This document shows positions 45,385 to 54,100 of a stretch of 64,000 nucleotides of DNA, piece by piece. Under the pieces are notes generated by a model. The model did no database searches. It had not been told where the DNA came from and was given only the letters and a program-made list of their open reading frames with translations. Every line of letters begins with the position of its first letter. The stretch's first letter is position 1. A program made the translations under genes and the position numbers. The DNA comes from Vibrio neonatus (GTDB taxonomy: Bacteria; Pseudomonadota; Gammaproteobacteria; Enterobacterales; Vibrionaceae), in contig NZ_AP024885.1 in the NCBI RefSeq assembly GCF_024346975.1, positions 558,001 through 622,000 of the forward strand. The letters are read 5' to 3'.

Positions 45385-46485
45385 ATGCACAAATTTATTC
45401 CATTCTTTGCTGTTGCGATCCTATTAACGGGCTGTGCCCAGAACACCGATAATGGTCAGCAATATTTTGACCAAGAATTTACTCAGCCTCTTACACAAAC
45501 TAAAACTATAAATAGTAATGCATTTCGAGATTTAAACTCGTTTGATGCGCAGGCTAAGCAGGTGCTAGATAATTCACCTTCCATGGCAGCTAAGTATCAA
45601 GAGTTGTACCAACACCTTTCTGAGTGGGCATTGCAAAGTGGAGATCCTGCTGACCTAGAACGTTTTGGCGTACAAAGTGCGCAGATGCGTGGCGGAGACA
45701 ATAAAGGGAATGTGCTATTTACCGGATATTTTTCTCCGGTCATCGAATTGCGTCATGTTCCTGATCAAACCTATAAATACCCTGTTTACGGTAAGCCAAG
45801 TTGCAGCAGTCAATGTCCTACGCGTGCTCAAATCTATGATGGGGCATTAACGGGCAAAGGGTTAGAACTTGGCTATGCGGCCAACATGATTGACCCATTT
45901 TTAATGGAAGTGCAGGGCAGTGGCTTTGTTCATTTTGGCGATGACAACAGCATGCAGTATTTCGCTTATGCGGGGAAAAACAATCGCTCTTACGTCAGTA
46001 TCGGACGCATCTTAATTGAACGCGGTTTAGTCGAGCGTAAAGACATGTCTTTGAAAGCGATTAAACAATGGGTGTCTGAAAACGATGAAGAGACAGTAAA
46101 AGAGCTATTAGAGCAAAACCCTTCTTATGTGTTCTTCGCCCCGAAAGATGATTTAGCGGTACGCGGTTCGGCAGGGATTCCTTTATTGCCAATGGCTGCA
46201 GTGGCAGGAGACAGATCTTGGCTGCCTATGGGCACGCCAATTTTAGCTGAAGTGCCTTTGCTCAATGCCGATGGCACATGGTCTGGTACGCACGCTTTGC
46301 GCTTATTATTGGTATTAGATACCGGTGGCGCAGTGAAACAAAATCACCTCGATCTTTATCACGGTATGGGTGAGCGAGCAGGCGTACAGTCTGGGCACTA
46401 CAAGCACTTTGGTCGCGTCTGGAAATTAGGCTTAGAAAACTCAGTCACCGCTAACCCTTGGCAATTGCCAAAAGGGAAACAGTGA
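45385..46485 (+). CDS. mltA: Membrane-bound lytic murein transglycosylase A
   Basis: 366 residues. A lipoprotein signal ends LLTGC (Cys about 18). The MltA domain is clear: NVLFTGYFSPVIE, MEVQGSGFVHF, PMGTPILAEVP and the catalytic-region VLDTGGAVK. It cleaves peptidoglycan to anhydro-muropeptides in the periplasm; AmpG, encoded at 54-55 kb, imports such products. AAGGA precedes the ATG. It is followed by its own terminator. Confidence 0.96.
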   Translation: MHKFIPFFAVAILLTGCAQNTDNGQQYFDQEFTQPLTQTKTINSNAFRDLNSFDAQAKQVLDNSPSMAAKYQELYQHLSEWALQSGDPADLERFGVQSAQMRGGDNKGNVLFTGYFSPVIELRHVPDQTYKYPVYGKPSCSSQCPTRAQIYDGALTGKGLELGYAANMIDPFLMEVQGSGFVHFGDDNSMQYFAYAGKNNRSYVSIGRILIERGLVERKDMSLKAIKQWVSENDEETVKELLEQNPSYVFFAPKDDLAVRGSAGIPLLPMAAVAGDRSWLPMGTPILAEVPLLNADGTWSGTHALRLLLVLDTGGAVKQNHLDLYHGMGERAGVQSGHYKHFGRVWKLGLENSVTANPWQLPKGKQ

Positions 46486-46532
46486 TTCGATTTTACAAGC
46501 TAGCCTAAACACGGCAAAGACTAGACATTAAA

Positions 46533-46567
46533 CACAAGAGTGCGTATAAAACGCACTCTTGTTGTTT
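46533..46567 (+). terminator. Rho-independent terminator of mltA
   Basis: CAAGAGTGCGT (46535-46545) pairs perfectly with ACGCACTCTTG (46551-46561) around a 5-nt loop, followed by TTGTTT. tcdA begins about 25 bases beyond, so its promoter may overlap this site or it relies on read-through. Confidence 0.85.
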
Positions 46568-46587
46568 ACAGTTCAGAGATAAAGCTC

Positions 46588-47397
46588 ATGCGAGAATTAA
46601 CCACCCCAGCATCCGAATCCTATGACCAACGTTTTGGCGGTACGCGTCGCCTGTATGGAAATAGCGAAGTGGAAATCTTACGTGCCGCACACGTTTGTGT
46701 GATTGGTATTGGTGGTGTGGGCTCTTGGGCAGTAGAAGCGCTGGCGCGCAGTGGCGTGGGTGAGTTAACTCTAATTGATATGGATGATGTGTGCGTGACT
46801 AACATCAACCGTCAAATACACGCTATGAGTGGCACTGTGGGCAAGAGCAAGATTGAAGTAATGGCAGAGCGTGTCGCGCTGATTAACCCTGAGTGTAAAG
46901 TGAATCTGATTGATGACTTTATTGGCCCAGAAAATCAAGCGGAATATCTAAGTAAAGAATACGACTACGTATTAGATGCCATTGATAGCGTTAAAGCCAA
47001 GACTTCATTGTTGGCCTATTGTCGTAGCAACAAAATTAAAGTGATCACTATCGGTGGCGCGGGTGGTCAGGTCGACCCAACGCAAATCAGTGTGGCGGAT
47101 CTGAGCAAGACAGTGCAAGACCCGCTTGCGAAGAAAATCAAAGATCAACTGCGCCGTTTCCATAACTTTAGCAAGAATCCAAAACGTAAATTTGGCATCG
47201 ATTGCGTCTTTTCTACAGAGCACCTTAAATACCCGCAAGCCGATGGCAGTGTCTGCGCGGTGAAAGCCACAGCCGAAGGCCCTAAGCGAATGGATTGTGC
47301 GACTGGCTTTGGCGCGGCCACAGTAGTGACGGCCACCTTTGGTTTTGTCGCAGTGTCGCGTATCATTGCCAAATTGATTGAAAAACACAGCGCGTAA
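46588..47397 (+). CDS. tcdA: tRNA threonylcarbamoyladenosine dehydratase
   Basis: An E1-like (ThiF family) enzyme that uses ATP to cyclise t6A at position 37 of tRNAs to ct6A. 269 residues; nucleotide-binding GIGGVGSWAVEALAR from residue 40; LIDMDDVCVTNINRQ follows, as in TcdA/CsdL. It works with the CsdA-CsdE sulfur relay in E. coli; csdE follows after 16 bases here. I chose ATG 46588 (MRELTTPASE), as a longer in-frame reading would start inside the mltA terminator. Confidence 0.95.
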   Translation: MRELTTPASESYDQRFGGTRRLYGNSEVEILRAAHVCVIGIGGVGSWAVEALARSGVGELTLIDMDDVCVTNINRQIHAMSGTVGKSKIEVMAERVALINPECKVNLIDDFIGPENQAEYLSKEYDYVLDAIDSVKAKTSLLAYCRSNKIKVITIGGAGGQVDPTQISVADLSKTVQDPLAKKIKDQLRRFHNFSKNPKRKFGIDCVFSTEHLKYPQADGSVCAVKATAEGPKRMDCATGFGAATVVTATFGFVAVSRIIAKLIEKHSA

Positions 47398-47413
47398 TTA
47401 AGGTCTACTTATC

Positions 47414-47839
47414 ATGACATACCCAGAAAACCCGTTTGGCAGCACCATTCTTGAACAGGATATCCTTGCGCAGATGCAACAATGCCAAGGTTGGGAGCAG
47501 CGTTATCGACAGGTGATCTTGTGGGGTAAGCAATTACCAGCAATGCCCGATGAGCTAAAAGCTGAGCAGGTGTTAGTGGCGGGTTGTGAAAGCCAAGTAT
47601 GGTTGGTGGGCAAGCAAGTTGACGGAATTTGGCAGTTTTGTGCTGACTCTGACGCGCGAATTGTGCGCGGCTTGATTGCATTGGTACTGACGGTATGTAA
47701 TGGAAAAAATAGTCAACAAATTCAGCAATTTGATATCGATGACTATTTTGAAAAACTGGGTTTGATCCAACATTTAAGCCCATCGCGAGGCAATGGGCTT
47801 AAAGCAGTTGTTGAGCAAATTAAAACACTCAGCGCATAG
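47414..47839 (+). CDS. csdE: Sulfur acceptor protein CsdE (SufE family)
   Basis: 141 residues of the SufE/CsdE fold. The persulfide-accepting cysteine is Cys58 in VAGCESQVWL. It takes sulfur from CsdA and passes it on, with TcdA as a known partner in E. coli. It follows tcdA on the same strand and converges on csdA with a 31-base gap. The same three genes are adjacent in E. coli near recD-argA and mltA, so the synteny supports the call. Confidence 0.93.
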   Translation: MTYPENPFGSTILEQDILAQMQQCQGWEQRYRQVILWGKQLPAMPDELKAEQVLVAGCESQVWLVGKQVDGIWQFCADSDARIVRGLIALVLTVCNGKNSQQIQQFDIDDYFEKLGLIQHLSPSRGNGLKAVVEQIKTLSA

Positions 47840-47870
47840 GTTTATAGGTTTAGCGATTGTTGACAAGCCG

Positions 47871-49082
47871 TTACAGCATATCAACGGCCTTAGTTAGAGC
47901 CGCAATGAGCGCATCCACTTCTTGCTCATTGTTATACACAGCAAAAGAGATGCGCACCGTTCCCTTTATACCTAAGCTATCCATCAGTGGATGAGCGCAG
48001 TGGTGTCCAGCGCGTAGCGCAATCCCTTGCTGATCGAGCAAGGTCGCAATATCTTCATGATGCACTCCCGGCATAATAAAGCTTAAAATACTGGCTCCTG
48101 CTTGATAACCGACAATCTCTATATCTTCAATTTTTGAAATGGCTAGGTAGGCTTTGTGTTGCAAGGCCTGCACATGTTGCTCAGCCTCGGCATGATTGAT
48201 GCTGGTTAACCAATCAATCGCGCTAGAGAGGGCTAAAGCGCCGGCTACATTAGGCGTACCCGCCTCAAACTTTCCGGGAAGCTCACTAAATGAAGTGCCA
48301 GAGAAGCTAACCTTTTGCACCATTTTGCCGCCGCCGTGCCAAGGTGGCATCGCCTCCAGTAAAGCCAGTTTGCCGTATAACACACCAATGCCCGTTGGCG
48401 CATACAGTTTGTGACCAGAAAAGACATAAAAATCACAATCTAGCGCCTGCACATCAACCGCCTCGTGAACAATACCTTGCGCGCCATCAAGTACGACAAC
48501 CGTATTAAATTGGCGAGCCAGTTTGATCATCTGTTTTACAGGGTGATGAGTGCCCGTGACATTAGAAACTTGGCCAATGGCTAAGATCTTGGTGTTGTGA
48601 TTAAGGCGTGCTTGAAAAGCTTCAAGATCTAAAGTGCAATCGTCCAACATAGGGATCTTTACGACTTTCGCGCCAGTTTGCTCCGCCACAATTTGCCAAG
48701 GAACAATATTGGCGTGGTGCTCCATTTCACTGACCAGTATTTCATCACCCGCTTGCAGAGTATTTCTGGCATACGTTTGCGCAATCAAATTGATGGCTTC
48801 GGTGGCGCCGCGCGTCCATACAATCTCTTTGTGAGAGCTTGCGTTAATAAAAGCGCGCACATTTTCACGAGCTTGTTCAAAGGCGCTGGTGGCACTGGCT
48901 GTTAAGCTGTGCGTACCTCTGTGTACATTGGCATTGTGCTGCGAATAGTAGTGGCTAATCGTATCGATAACCTGCAACGGTTTTTGTGTGGTGGCAGCGC
49001 TATCAAGGTACACCAAAGGTTGCTGGTTTACTTGTTGTTGCAATGCAGGAAACTGGGCTCGAATGGCTTGAATATCAAACAC
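47871..49082 (-). CDS. csdA: Cysteine desulfurase CsdA
   Basis: A PLP enzyme that takes sulfur from cysteine, forming alanine and an enzyme persulfide. 403 residues, class V aminotransferase fold, group II (SufS/CsdA-like). The PLP lysine is in FSGHKLYAPTG (Lys225) and the catalytic Cys in RAGHHCAHPLM (Cys362). Its start overlaps the yajL stop by 8 bases, so it is translated as part of panE-yajL-csdA rather than with csdE. Confidence 0.95.
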   Translation of the reverse strand: MFDIQAIRAQFPALQQQVNQQPLVYLDSAATTQKPLQVIDTISHYYSQHNANVHRGTHSLTASATSAFEQARENVRAFINASSHKEIVWTRGATEAINLIAQTYARNTLQAGDEILVSEMEHHANIVPWQIVAEQTGAKVVKIPMLDDCTLDLEAFQARLNHNTKILAIGQVSNVTGTHHPVKQMIKLARQFNTVVVLDGAQGIVHEAVDVQALDCDFYVFSGHKLYAPTGIGVLYGKLALLEAMPPWHGGGKMVQKVSFSGTSFSELPGKFEAGTPNVAGALALSSAIDWLTSINHAEAEQHVQALQHKAYLAISKIEDIEIVGYQAGASILSFIMPGVHHEDIATLLDQQGIALRAGHHCAHPLMDSLGIKGTVRISFAVYNNEQEVDALIAALTKAVDML

Positions 49083-49680
49083 CTTTAGCTCCTAATTCGT
49101 GATAATGAAGGTTAGGTAGTGGCACCATAGGCTCAGCTACGCTCCAAGCAAAGGCTTTACCTGAAAGCAAAATGATGATTTCGATGGCAAACTCAAAAGC
49201 GCTGCCTGGGCCTTGGCTAGTCAGCAGTTTATTGAGTTGATCGTAGGTGACGCGTTTATCTCGCCAATTGTTTTCAGGAATGTGCGCTTTAAAGTGTGGA
49301 TGGCAAGTCATCAATGCTTTTGGGTACAACTGATGGTGTTGCAGTACCAATGCAGGAGTTGCGCAAATCGCGGCGTTTAATCGGCCATCGTATTGTTGCT
49401 GTTTGATCATTTCGACTAACAGTATGCTTTGTTGGAAAACCTCAGCGCCGCCAACGCCGCCGGGCATCGCAATAACATCAAATTCTTCATCGGCTACATC
49501 CACAAGTTTTACCTCAGCGGTAAGTGGAATACCACGGGAACCTTTAAAGGTCAGTGCACCTTCAGGATCAACACTGGCTACCGTTACTTGGTAGTTAGCA
49601 CGAAGTAAAACATCAATGATGGTAATGGCTTCCATCTCTTCAGTGCCCGGGGCTATGGGTACTAAGGCCTTAATGGTCAT
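49075..49680 (-). CDS. yajL: DJ-1/YajL family protein
   Basis: 201 residues of the DJ-1/ThiJ/PfpI superfamily. The nucleophilic cysteine is in AAICATPALVLQHH (Cys106), with the supporting Glu15 in PGTEEME. YajL protects proteins against oxidative and glycation damage; the exact chemistry is debated. It overlaps panE by 4 bases and csdA by 8, so the three genes form a tightly coupled operon. Confidence 0.9.
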   Translation of the reverse strand: MTIKALVPIAPGTEEMEAITIIDVLLRANYQVTVASVDPEGALTFKGSRGIPLTAEVKLVDVADEEFDVIAMPGGVGGAEVFQQSILLVEMIKQQQYDGRLNAAICATPALVLQHHQLYPKALMTCHPHFKAHIPENNWRDKRVTYDQLNKLLTSQGPGSAFEFAIEIIILLSGKAFAWSVAEPMVPLPNLHYHELGAKGV

Positions 49681-50561
49681 TGCTGAGCCTCTTTTTGTTT
49701 AATCTGTTGATAAAGCGTTTGATTGTACGGCGTTAAAATCTGCTGTGCCTTGGCACGCTGGAGTAAGTACCCCGTAATATAGTCGATCTCGGTACGACGC
49801 TGATGTTGAATGTCTTGATGCATTGACGAGAAATTGGCGCTGGTGGCTTGGATTACCTGCTGACTTTTGGCAAACAGTGCGTCGCTATCGCAAGTCAGTC
49901 CTTCAGCGGTCATGACTTTACTAATTTCCACACAAAGTGCTTGTATGAGAGCCAAAGTCTCACTTTGTGCAAGCTCGCCGTTACGGCAATTATGGATAGC
50001 GGTTAATGGGTTGATACAGCAATTAATCGCCAGTTTATTCCACAGAGCTTGTTGAATATTATCGTCCCAAGATACAGGTGCAAGGGCATGATCTAACATA
50101 GGGACTATTTGTGCTGATAGCAATGCACCACTCTCGTTGAGAGCGCCGACGATTGTTTGTCCCTGTCCTGTATGTTGAATTTTAGACTGATTATCTATGA
50201 GTGCGCCGTGAGTGGTGGTAGCAAATAACACGGGATGTTCAGACAGTTGCGCTAACAGTGGATCGACAGCGCCCATACCATTATGGGTAAAAAGCACGCA
50301 ACAGCCTTTTTTGAGATGCGGAATAATGGGCGATAGAGCTTGCTCTACCTGCCATGCTTTGACTGCCACAATCACTAAATCGGCATTATTCATATCCGAG
50401 ATTTGGTTGGCGCGAAATTGAATAGGGGCTTGCTGCGCAAATGACAGCGATATGCTAGGCGCTGTGTCTCTGCTCCACAAAGAGATATTGTGACCCGCAT
50501 TGTGTAGATAACACGCCCACAGCGAACCAATGGCACCCACGCCAAGGATACTAATATTCAA
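49677..50561 (-). CDS. panE: 2-dehydropantoate 2-reductase
   Basis: NADPH-dependent reduction of ketopantoate to pantoate in coenzyme A synthesis. 294 residues. The Rossmann motif is at the N-terminus (ILGVGAIGSLWACYL); the catalytic lysine region is NKLAINCCINPLTAIHNC near residue 170. It is the first gene of the overlapping panE-yajL-csdA set, and no gene lies close upstream on this strand. Confidence 0.93.
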   Translation of the reverse strand: MNISILGVGAIGSLWACYLHNAGHNISLWSRDTAPSISLSFAQQAPIQFRANQISDMNNADLVIVAVKAWQVEQALSPIIPHLKKGCCVLFTHNGMGAVDPLLAQLSEHPVLFATTTHGALIDNQSKIQHTGQGQTIVGALNESGALLSAQIVPMLDHALAPVSWDDNIQQALWNKLAINCCINPLTAIHNCRNGELAQSETLALIQALCVEISKVMTAEGLTCDSDALFAKSQQVIQATSANFSSMHQDIQHQRRTEIDYITGYLLQRAKAQQILTPYNQTLYQQIKQKEAQQ

Positions 50562-50685
50562 ACCATTCTCCAGTCTAAATGCCCATTGTTATGTGTATTT
50601 TAAGGAGTAAATACACAGATAAGAACCAAGGACACAAATTCATGGCTAGGATACTCGGAAATGCATTTATTGGCGAATTCACGGC

Positions 50686-50712
50686 ATTAAAAAAGGCGCT
50701 AAAAGCGCCTTT
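50686..50712 (-). terminator. Rho-independent terminator of ompK (minus strand)
   Basis: AAAGGCGCT (50692-50700) pairs with AGCGCCTTT (50704-50712); the A-run at 50689-50694 becomes the T-tail on the minus strand. It lies 20 bases past the ompK stop. Confidence 0.9.
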
Positions 50713-50731
50713 ATTACCACTTTAAGTTCTA

Positions 50732-51538
50732 TTAGAACTTGTAAGTGACGGATACATAATGCCCAACACCTGAAGATTGCGATACTGCACCCCATGATGT
50801 AGTTTCACCATCTTCGAAACCATATACGTTATGGTATAGTTTTAGGCCGTAACCTACAGCATAACGATCTGAGTGCCAGTAAATACCGTTAAACATGGCG
50901 CCACCATTGCTTGCTGAAGAGTACTTCTCTTTCATACCAAATTGGTAATCAATGTAACCTTGGTATGAAATGAATGTACCATTATCAAAGAAGAAGAAAG
51001 GTTTAAACCAGTTGGTTGAAACTTGATAACCGTTCCAGTCTTTTAGGTTTGAATCGTAAGTGCCGTAGAAGTTTAGTCCGATTTTGCCAAGCCATGGGAC
51101 CATCACATCAGAGCCTAAACCGATTTTTTGGTTATTTACACCAGAGTTCCCACCCCATTCAATTAATGAAGCAACGTATAGTTCTTGTACTGGGCCGAAT
51201 GAAAGATCTGTATGTGTCAGTGCGTCTAGAGACATGCGCGGAGCAAATTTCATGTACATTTTTTCTTGGCCAGCTTTATCTGAACTTGGATTACTCAGTA
51301 AGTTGAAAACATCAACATAGCCGTAAAGGTCGAAGATTCCTGAACGACCACCAAACTCCATCTCTAGGTAATCATGAGATGATTCAGTACCAGCCCCTTT
51401 CTCATTGAAGGCGCCCATTAAGTTAAATTGCATCCACTTATAGTCGTTCTTGTGGATGTCACCGTCTGTGTAATCAGCTGCAAGAACTGGAGCTGAGGTA
51501 GCCGCTAGTAGGCCAAGAGTTAAAAGTGATTTACGCAT
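50732..51538 (-). CDS. ompK: OmpK/Tsx-family nucleoside-specific outer-membrane porin
   Basis: 268 residues. A 20-residue signal peptide ends SAPVLA. The mature part is beta-barrel-like, rich in alternating aromatic residues, with a terminal Phe (VSVTYKF) as in outer-membrane proteins. It matches OmpK of Vibrio, a Tsx relative and receptor of vibriophage KVP40, which fits the nucleoside genes at the window start. A CRP-type site lies about 130 bases upstream of the start codon. Confidence 0.93.
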   Translation of the reverse strand: MRKSLLTLGLLAATSAPVLAADYTDGDIHKNDYKWMQFNLMGAFNEKGAGTESSHDYLEMEFGGRSGIFDLYGYVDVFNLLSNPSSDKAGQEKMYMKFAPRMSLDALTHTDLSFGPVQELYVASLIEWGGNSGVNNQKIGLGSDVMVPWLGKIGLNFYGTYDSNLKDWNGYQVSTNWFKPFFFFDNGTFISYQGYIDYQFGMKEKYSSASNGGAMFNGIYWHSDRYAVGYGLKLYHNVYGFEDGETTSWGAVSQSSGVGHYVSVTYKF

Positions 51539-51668
51539 AATAATGGGTACTCTAAAAAGTGTGCGGTAAATGGATTTTGCTATTCCATAGCGTGGGTTTC
51601 CTTCGACAGAATAATAGAGATCTTACGCACAAATAAAAGTGCAATACGGCAAAAAAACGACATAAGTC

Positions 51669-51684
51669 AGTGATCAAGATCACA
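51669..51684 (-). promoter_or_regulatory. CRP-type site upstream of ompK
   Basis: On the minus strand TGTGA-TCTTGA-TCACT matches the CRP core in 9 of 10 positions. A -10-like TATTGC lies on the minus strand at 51641-51646, at the spacing of a class II promoter. Confidence 0.7.
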
Positions 51685-51765
51685 TAAATGCAATTTTAAC
51701 GATCGTTTCTTATTCATATGGCATTTTTAAGGGAACTTTTTCAAGTTACTTGTTTTTACGGTTTT

Positions 51766-51790
51766 TGATCTAATTAGTCTCTCTTACGTA
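51766..51790 (+). promoter_or_regulatory. ECF-sigma-like promoter before the Lon-domain gene
   Basis: TGATCT (51766-51771) and CGTA (51787-51790) resemble the motif before rpoE further on, TGATCC-N16-CGTA, with a spacer one base shorter. The shared sequence extends as TGATCyAATkAG. The ATG follows 32 bases after CGTA. It is inferred to be a target of the neighbouring sigma factor. Confidence 0.4.
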
Positions 51791-51822
51791 TTAGTTTAGG
51801 ATATAAAACCAGAGAGTAAACT

Positions 51823-52395
51823 ATGCCCTGTATAAAGTTATTTCCTTTAAGTTCTATGGTGTTACCTGAGGGAAAAATGAATTTAAGAATCTTTGAGCCT
51901 CGCTATAAACGTATGATCAGTGATTGCTGTCGCGCAGGTGAGGGGTTTGGTGTTTGCGTGATTAACGAGAGTAGCGCCTCATCGCCGAAAAATATCTCAC
52001 AAGTCGGTACATTGGCTCAAATTGTCGATTTTGAACAATTAGCGGATGGTTTTCTTGGGATCACTATCGTTGGGACTCGCCGTTTTAGAGTGAAGAGGGT
52101 TTGGAGTGAGTTTGATGGTTTGCGTTGTGGCGAGGTTGAATACCTTGAAAACTGGCAAAGCCAGCAACTTTCACAAGATAACACTTATATTAGTGAACAA
52201 TTGCAAAGAGTCTATCAACGCTTTCCTGAAATAAAAAACCTCTACTCACACTGCCTTTTTGATGATGCGACATGGGTCAGTCAACGCTGGTTAGAGCTGT
52301 TACCTATGGAGCAAGATCAGTTTGAGCACCTGATCTCTCAAACCGATTGTGAGGAAGCAGTAAAGTTTCTTTGCCAAGCCATTGAGGCTCAGTAA
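51823..52395 (+). CDS. Lon substrate-binding-domain protein
   Basis: 190 residues resembling only the N-terminal (substrate-binding) domain of Lon protease: LFPLSSMVLPEGKMNLRIFEPRY at the start, then VGTLAQIVDFEQLADGFLGI. No ATPase or protease part is present. Such stand-alone proteins are common in gammaproteobacteria and have no settled role. It is read alone; the ECF-type sigma gene follows 327 bases later on the same strand, and its own upstream region carries a similar promoter motif. Confidence 0.87.
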   Translation: MPCIKLFPLSSMVLPEGKMNLRIFEPRYKRMISDCCRAGEGFGVCVINESSASSPKNISQVGTLAQIVDFEQLADGFLGITIVGTRRFRVKRVWSEFDGLRCGEVEYLENWQSQQLSQDNTYISEQLQRVYQRFPEIKNLYSHCLFDDATWVSQRWLELLPMEQDQFEHLISQTDCEEAVKFLCQAIEAQ

Positions 52396-52722
52396 GCCAA
52401 AAGCTCAATAACCCAAAAGATCAATAACTAAAGAAACTCACGAGGATATGCTCTTTCACCTACCTTTATTGGTTGGTGGCATATACTTATACCTATCTAA
52501 CTCATTAATAGAGCAGTTGTTGTCAATTATTGTTGGGTACTAAGTTGCTGTGATCGGCATTGAATGAATTTATGTTTAATCAATAGTGATCCAATGAGAA
52601 CAAACTTGCGTAGATAAACTGTGACGTATAGAAACCAATAGACAAATAGGTCATTTAGGTTCTCGAACAAATTTGAGAGAGAGGGTCTTTAGTTACCACT
52701 CTCTAACTGTGAAAGGTGAACC
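52396..52722 (+). promoter_or_regulatory. Gap with an autoregulatory-type ECF promoter for rpoE-chrR
   Basis: No gene was seen. TGATCC (52587-52592), 16 bases, then CGTA (52609-52612) and GATAA form a promoter of the kind I recall for RpoE/ChrR-type sigma factors, which usually transcribe their own gene. It lies 110 bases before ATG 52723. The remainder holds nothing else I can name. Confidence 0.5.
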
Positions 52723-53325
52723 ATGGAATCGTTAACCGTATCATTACAGATCAAGGCCTCAAACCCTACTCGGGCAGAGTGGAATGAATGCATGGATAAG
52801 GTACAGCAAGGCGATAAAGCTGCGTTTGCGAAAGTGTTTAAACATTTTTCGCCGCGGTTAAAGCAATTTGCGTACAAGCATGTAGGAAATGAACAAGTGG
52901 CGATGGAGTTAGTGCAAGAAGCACTGGCGACGGTGTGGCAAAAATCACACTTGTTTGATGGCAGTAAAAGTGCCTTATCGACATGGATTTACACTATTGC
53001 CAGAAACCTTTGTTTTGATCTGCTGCGTAAGCAAAAAGGTCGAGAGCTGCATATCCATTCAGAAGATATTTGGCCTGATGATTATTGCCCGCCAGACTTA
53101 GTTGACCAGTATTCACCTGAAAGAGACATGCTGCGAGAGCAGATAGTTCGTTATCTAGATACGTTACCGACCAAACAAAAAGAAGTGATTAAAGCGATTT
53201 ATCTGGATGAATTACCTCATCAAGATGTGGCTGATAAATTTGATATTCCTCTCGGTACGGTAAAGTCTCGTCTGAGACTGGCCGTGGAGAAGCTTAAGGA
53301 TACGATAAGGGCGGAACAAGTATGA
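52723..53325 (+). CDS. rpoE: ECF RNA polymerase sigma factor, RpoE/ChrR type
   Basis: 200 residues with sigma region 2 (AYKHVGNEQVAMELVQEALATVWQ, TWIYTIARNLCFDLLRK) and region 4 (LPHQDVADKFDIPLGTVKSRLRLAVEKL). The immediate partner is a ChrR-type zinc anti-sigma, so this is the class that answers singlet oxygen in Rhodobacter, not the envelope-stress RpoE with RseA. Its stop codon overlaps the chrR start by four bases. Regulation is probably autogenous. Confidence 0.92.
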   Translation: MESLTVSLQIKASNPTRAEWNECMDKVQQGDKAAFAKVFKHFSPRLKQFAYKHVGNEQVAMELVQEALATVWQKSHLFDGSKSALSTWIYTIARNLCFDLLRKQKGRELHIHSEDIWPDDYCPPDLVDQYSPERDMLREQIVRYLDTLPTKQKEVIKAIYLDELPHQDVADKFDIPLGTVKSRLRLAVEKLKDTIRAEQV

Positions 53326-53990
53326 AACATCATCCAAGTAACGAGTTGTTGAAAGCCTATGCCAGCGGCACTATCGATGCTTGTAATGGCGTCACTTTAG
53401 CCGCGCATCTGGAAATGTGTCCTCACTGCCAAAGTAAGGTGCAAGAATTTGAAGAACTTGCCTCGCAATCTTTGATAGATGTAGAGCCCGAGGTTGAATT
53501 AGAGCTAGCAGATATGGAAGCCATGTTTAACGATATTATTTCGCTAGACAGAAAGCCTGATGTAAAAGTGGCTAAGCCTGCGGTGACTATCGAGGTCAAT
53601 GGTAAGCAGTTTTCCTTGCCTCAGTCTTTGCAGAATGTGAGCCAAAGATTAAGTGAATGGAAGAGCTATGGTGGCAAGGTGTATACCGCGCAGCTTGATA
53701 TTGGTGAGCAAGAGCGTTTGAGCTTGTTGTATATCACTGGTGGAGTTCAAGTTCCTCAGCACACACACAAGGGTATTGAAACCACACTGGTATTGCATGG
53801 GCGGTTTCATGATGAGATAGGTCAGTATAAGGAAGGTGACTTTACGGTGGCGGATGCCTCTATAAAACATGCGCCGCGCACCGATGAAGGGCAAGATTGT
53901 TTATGCCTAACGTTGTTAAGCGATACCATGATATTTACTCAAGGTGCCGCTCGCATATTTAATATGTTTGGGCGTGGTATGTACCCTTAA
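53322..53990 (+). CDS. chrR: ChrR-type zinc-binding anti-sigma factor
   Basis: 222 residues. The N-terminal zinc anti-sigma domain carries His and HLEMCPHC (H-x3-C-x2-C); the C-terminal cupin has HTHKGIETTLVLHG and the late metal-ligand segment. In the known system ChrR holds the sigma factor inactive until singlet oxygen or peroxide stress. It is translationally coupled to the sigma gene, and it ends before a strong hairpin shared with ampG. Confidence 0.93.
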   Translation: MKHHPSNELLKAYASGTIDACNGVTLAAHLEMCPHCQSKVQEFEELASQSLIDVEPEVELELADMEAMFNDIISLDRKPDVKVAKPAVTIEVNGKQFSLPQSLQNVSQRLSEWKSYGGKVYTAQLDIGEQERLSLLYITGGVQVPQHTHKGIETTLVLHGRFHDEIGQYKEGDFTVADASIKHAPRTDEGQDCLCLTLLSDTMIFTQGAARIFNMFGRGMYP

Positions 53991-54032
53991 CCTGCGCACT
54001 GTACATAGTCGGTATGCATAACAGCAAGCAAT

Positions 54033-54071
54033 AATAAAACAGGCCACACATCTAACGATCGTGTGGCCTGT
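54033..54071 (-). terminator. Terminator between convergent chrR and ampG
   Basis: ACAGGCCACAC (54039-54049) pairs with GTGTGGCCTGT (54061-54071). On the minus strand the stem is followed by a T-rich tail (TTTATTATT), so it mainly serves ampG; on the plus strand only the stem is good. Confidence 0.8.
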
Positions 54072-54100
54072 TGCTATGTAAGCGTTTTATTTAAACCAAA

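Noticed and set aside
47774..47802. 9-bp inverted repeat TTAAGCCCA/TGGGCTTAA near the csdE end as a terminator
   Set aside because: It lies inside the csdE coding sequence and has no T-run on either strand; it is probably coincidental.
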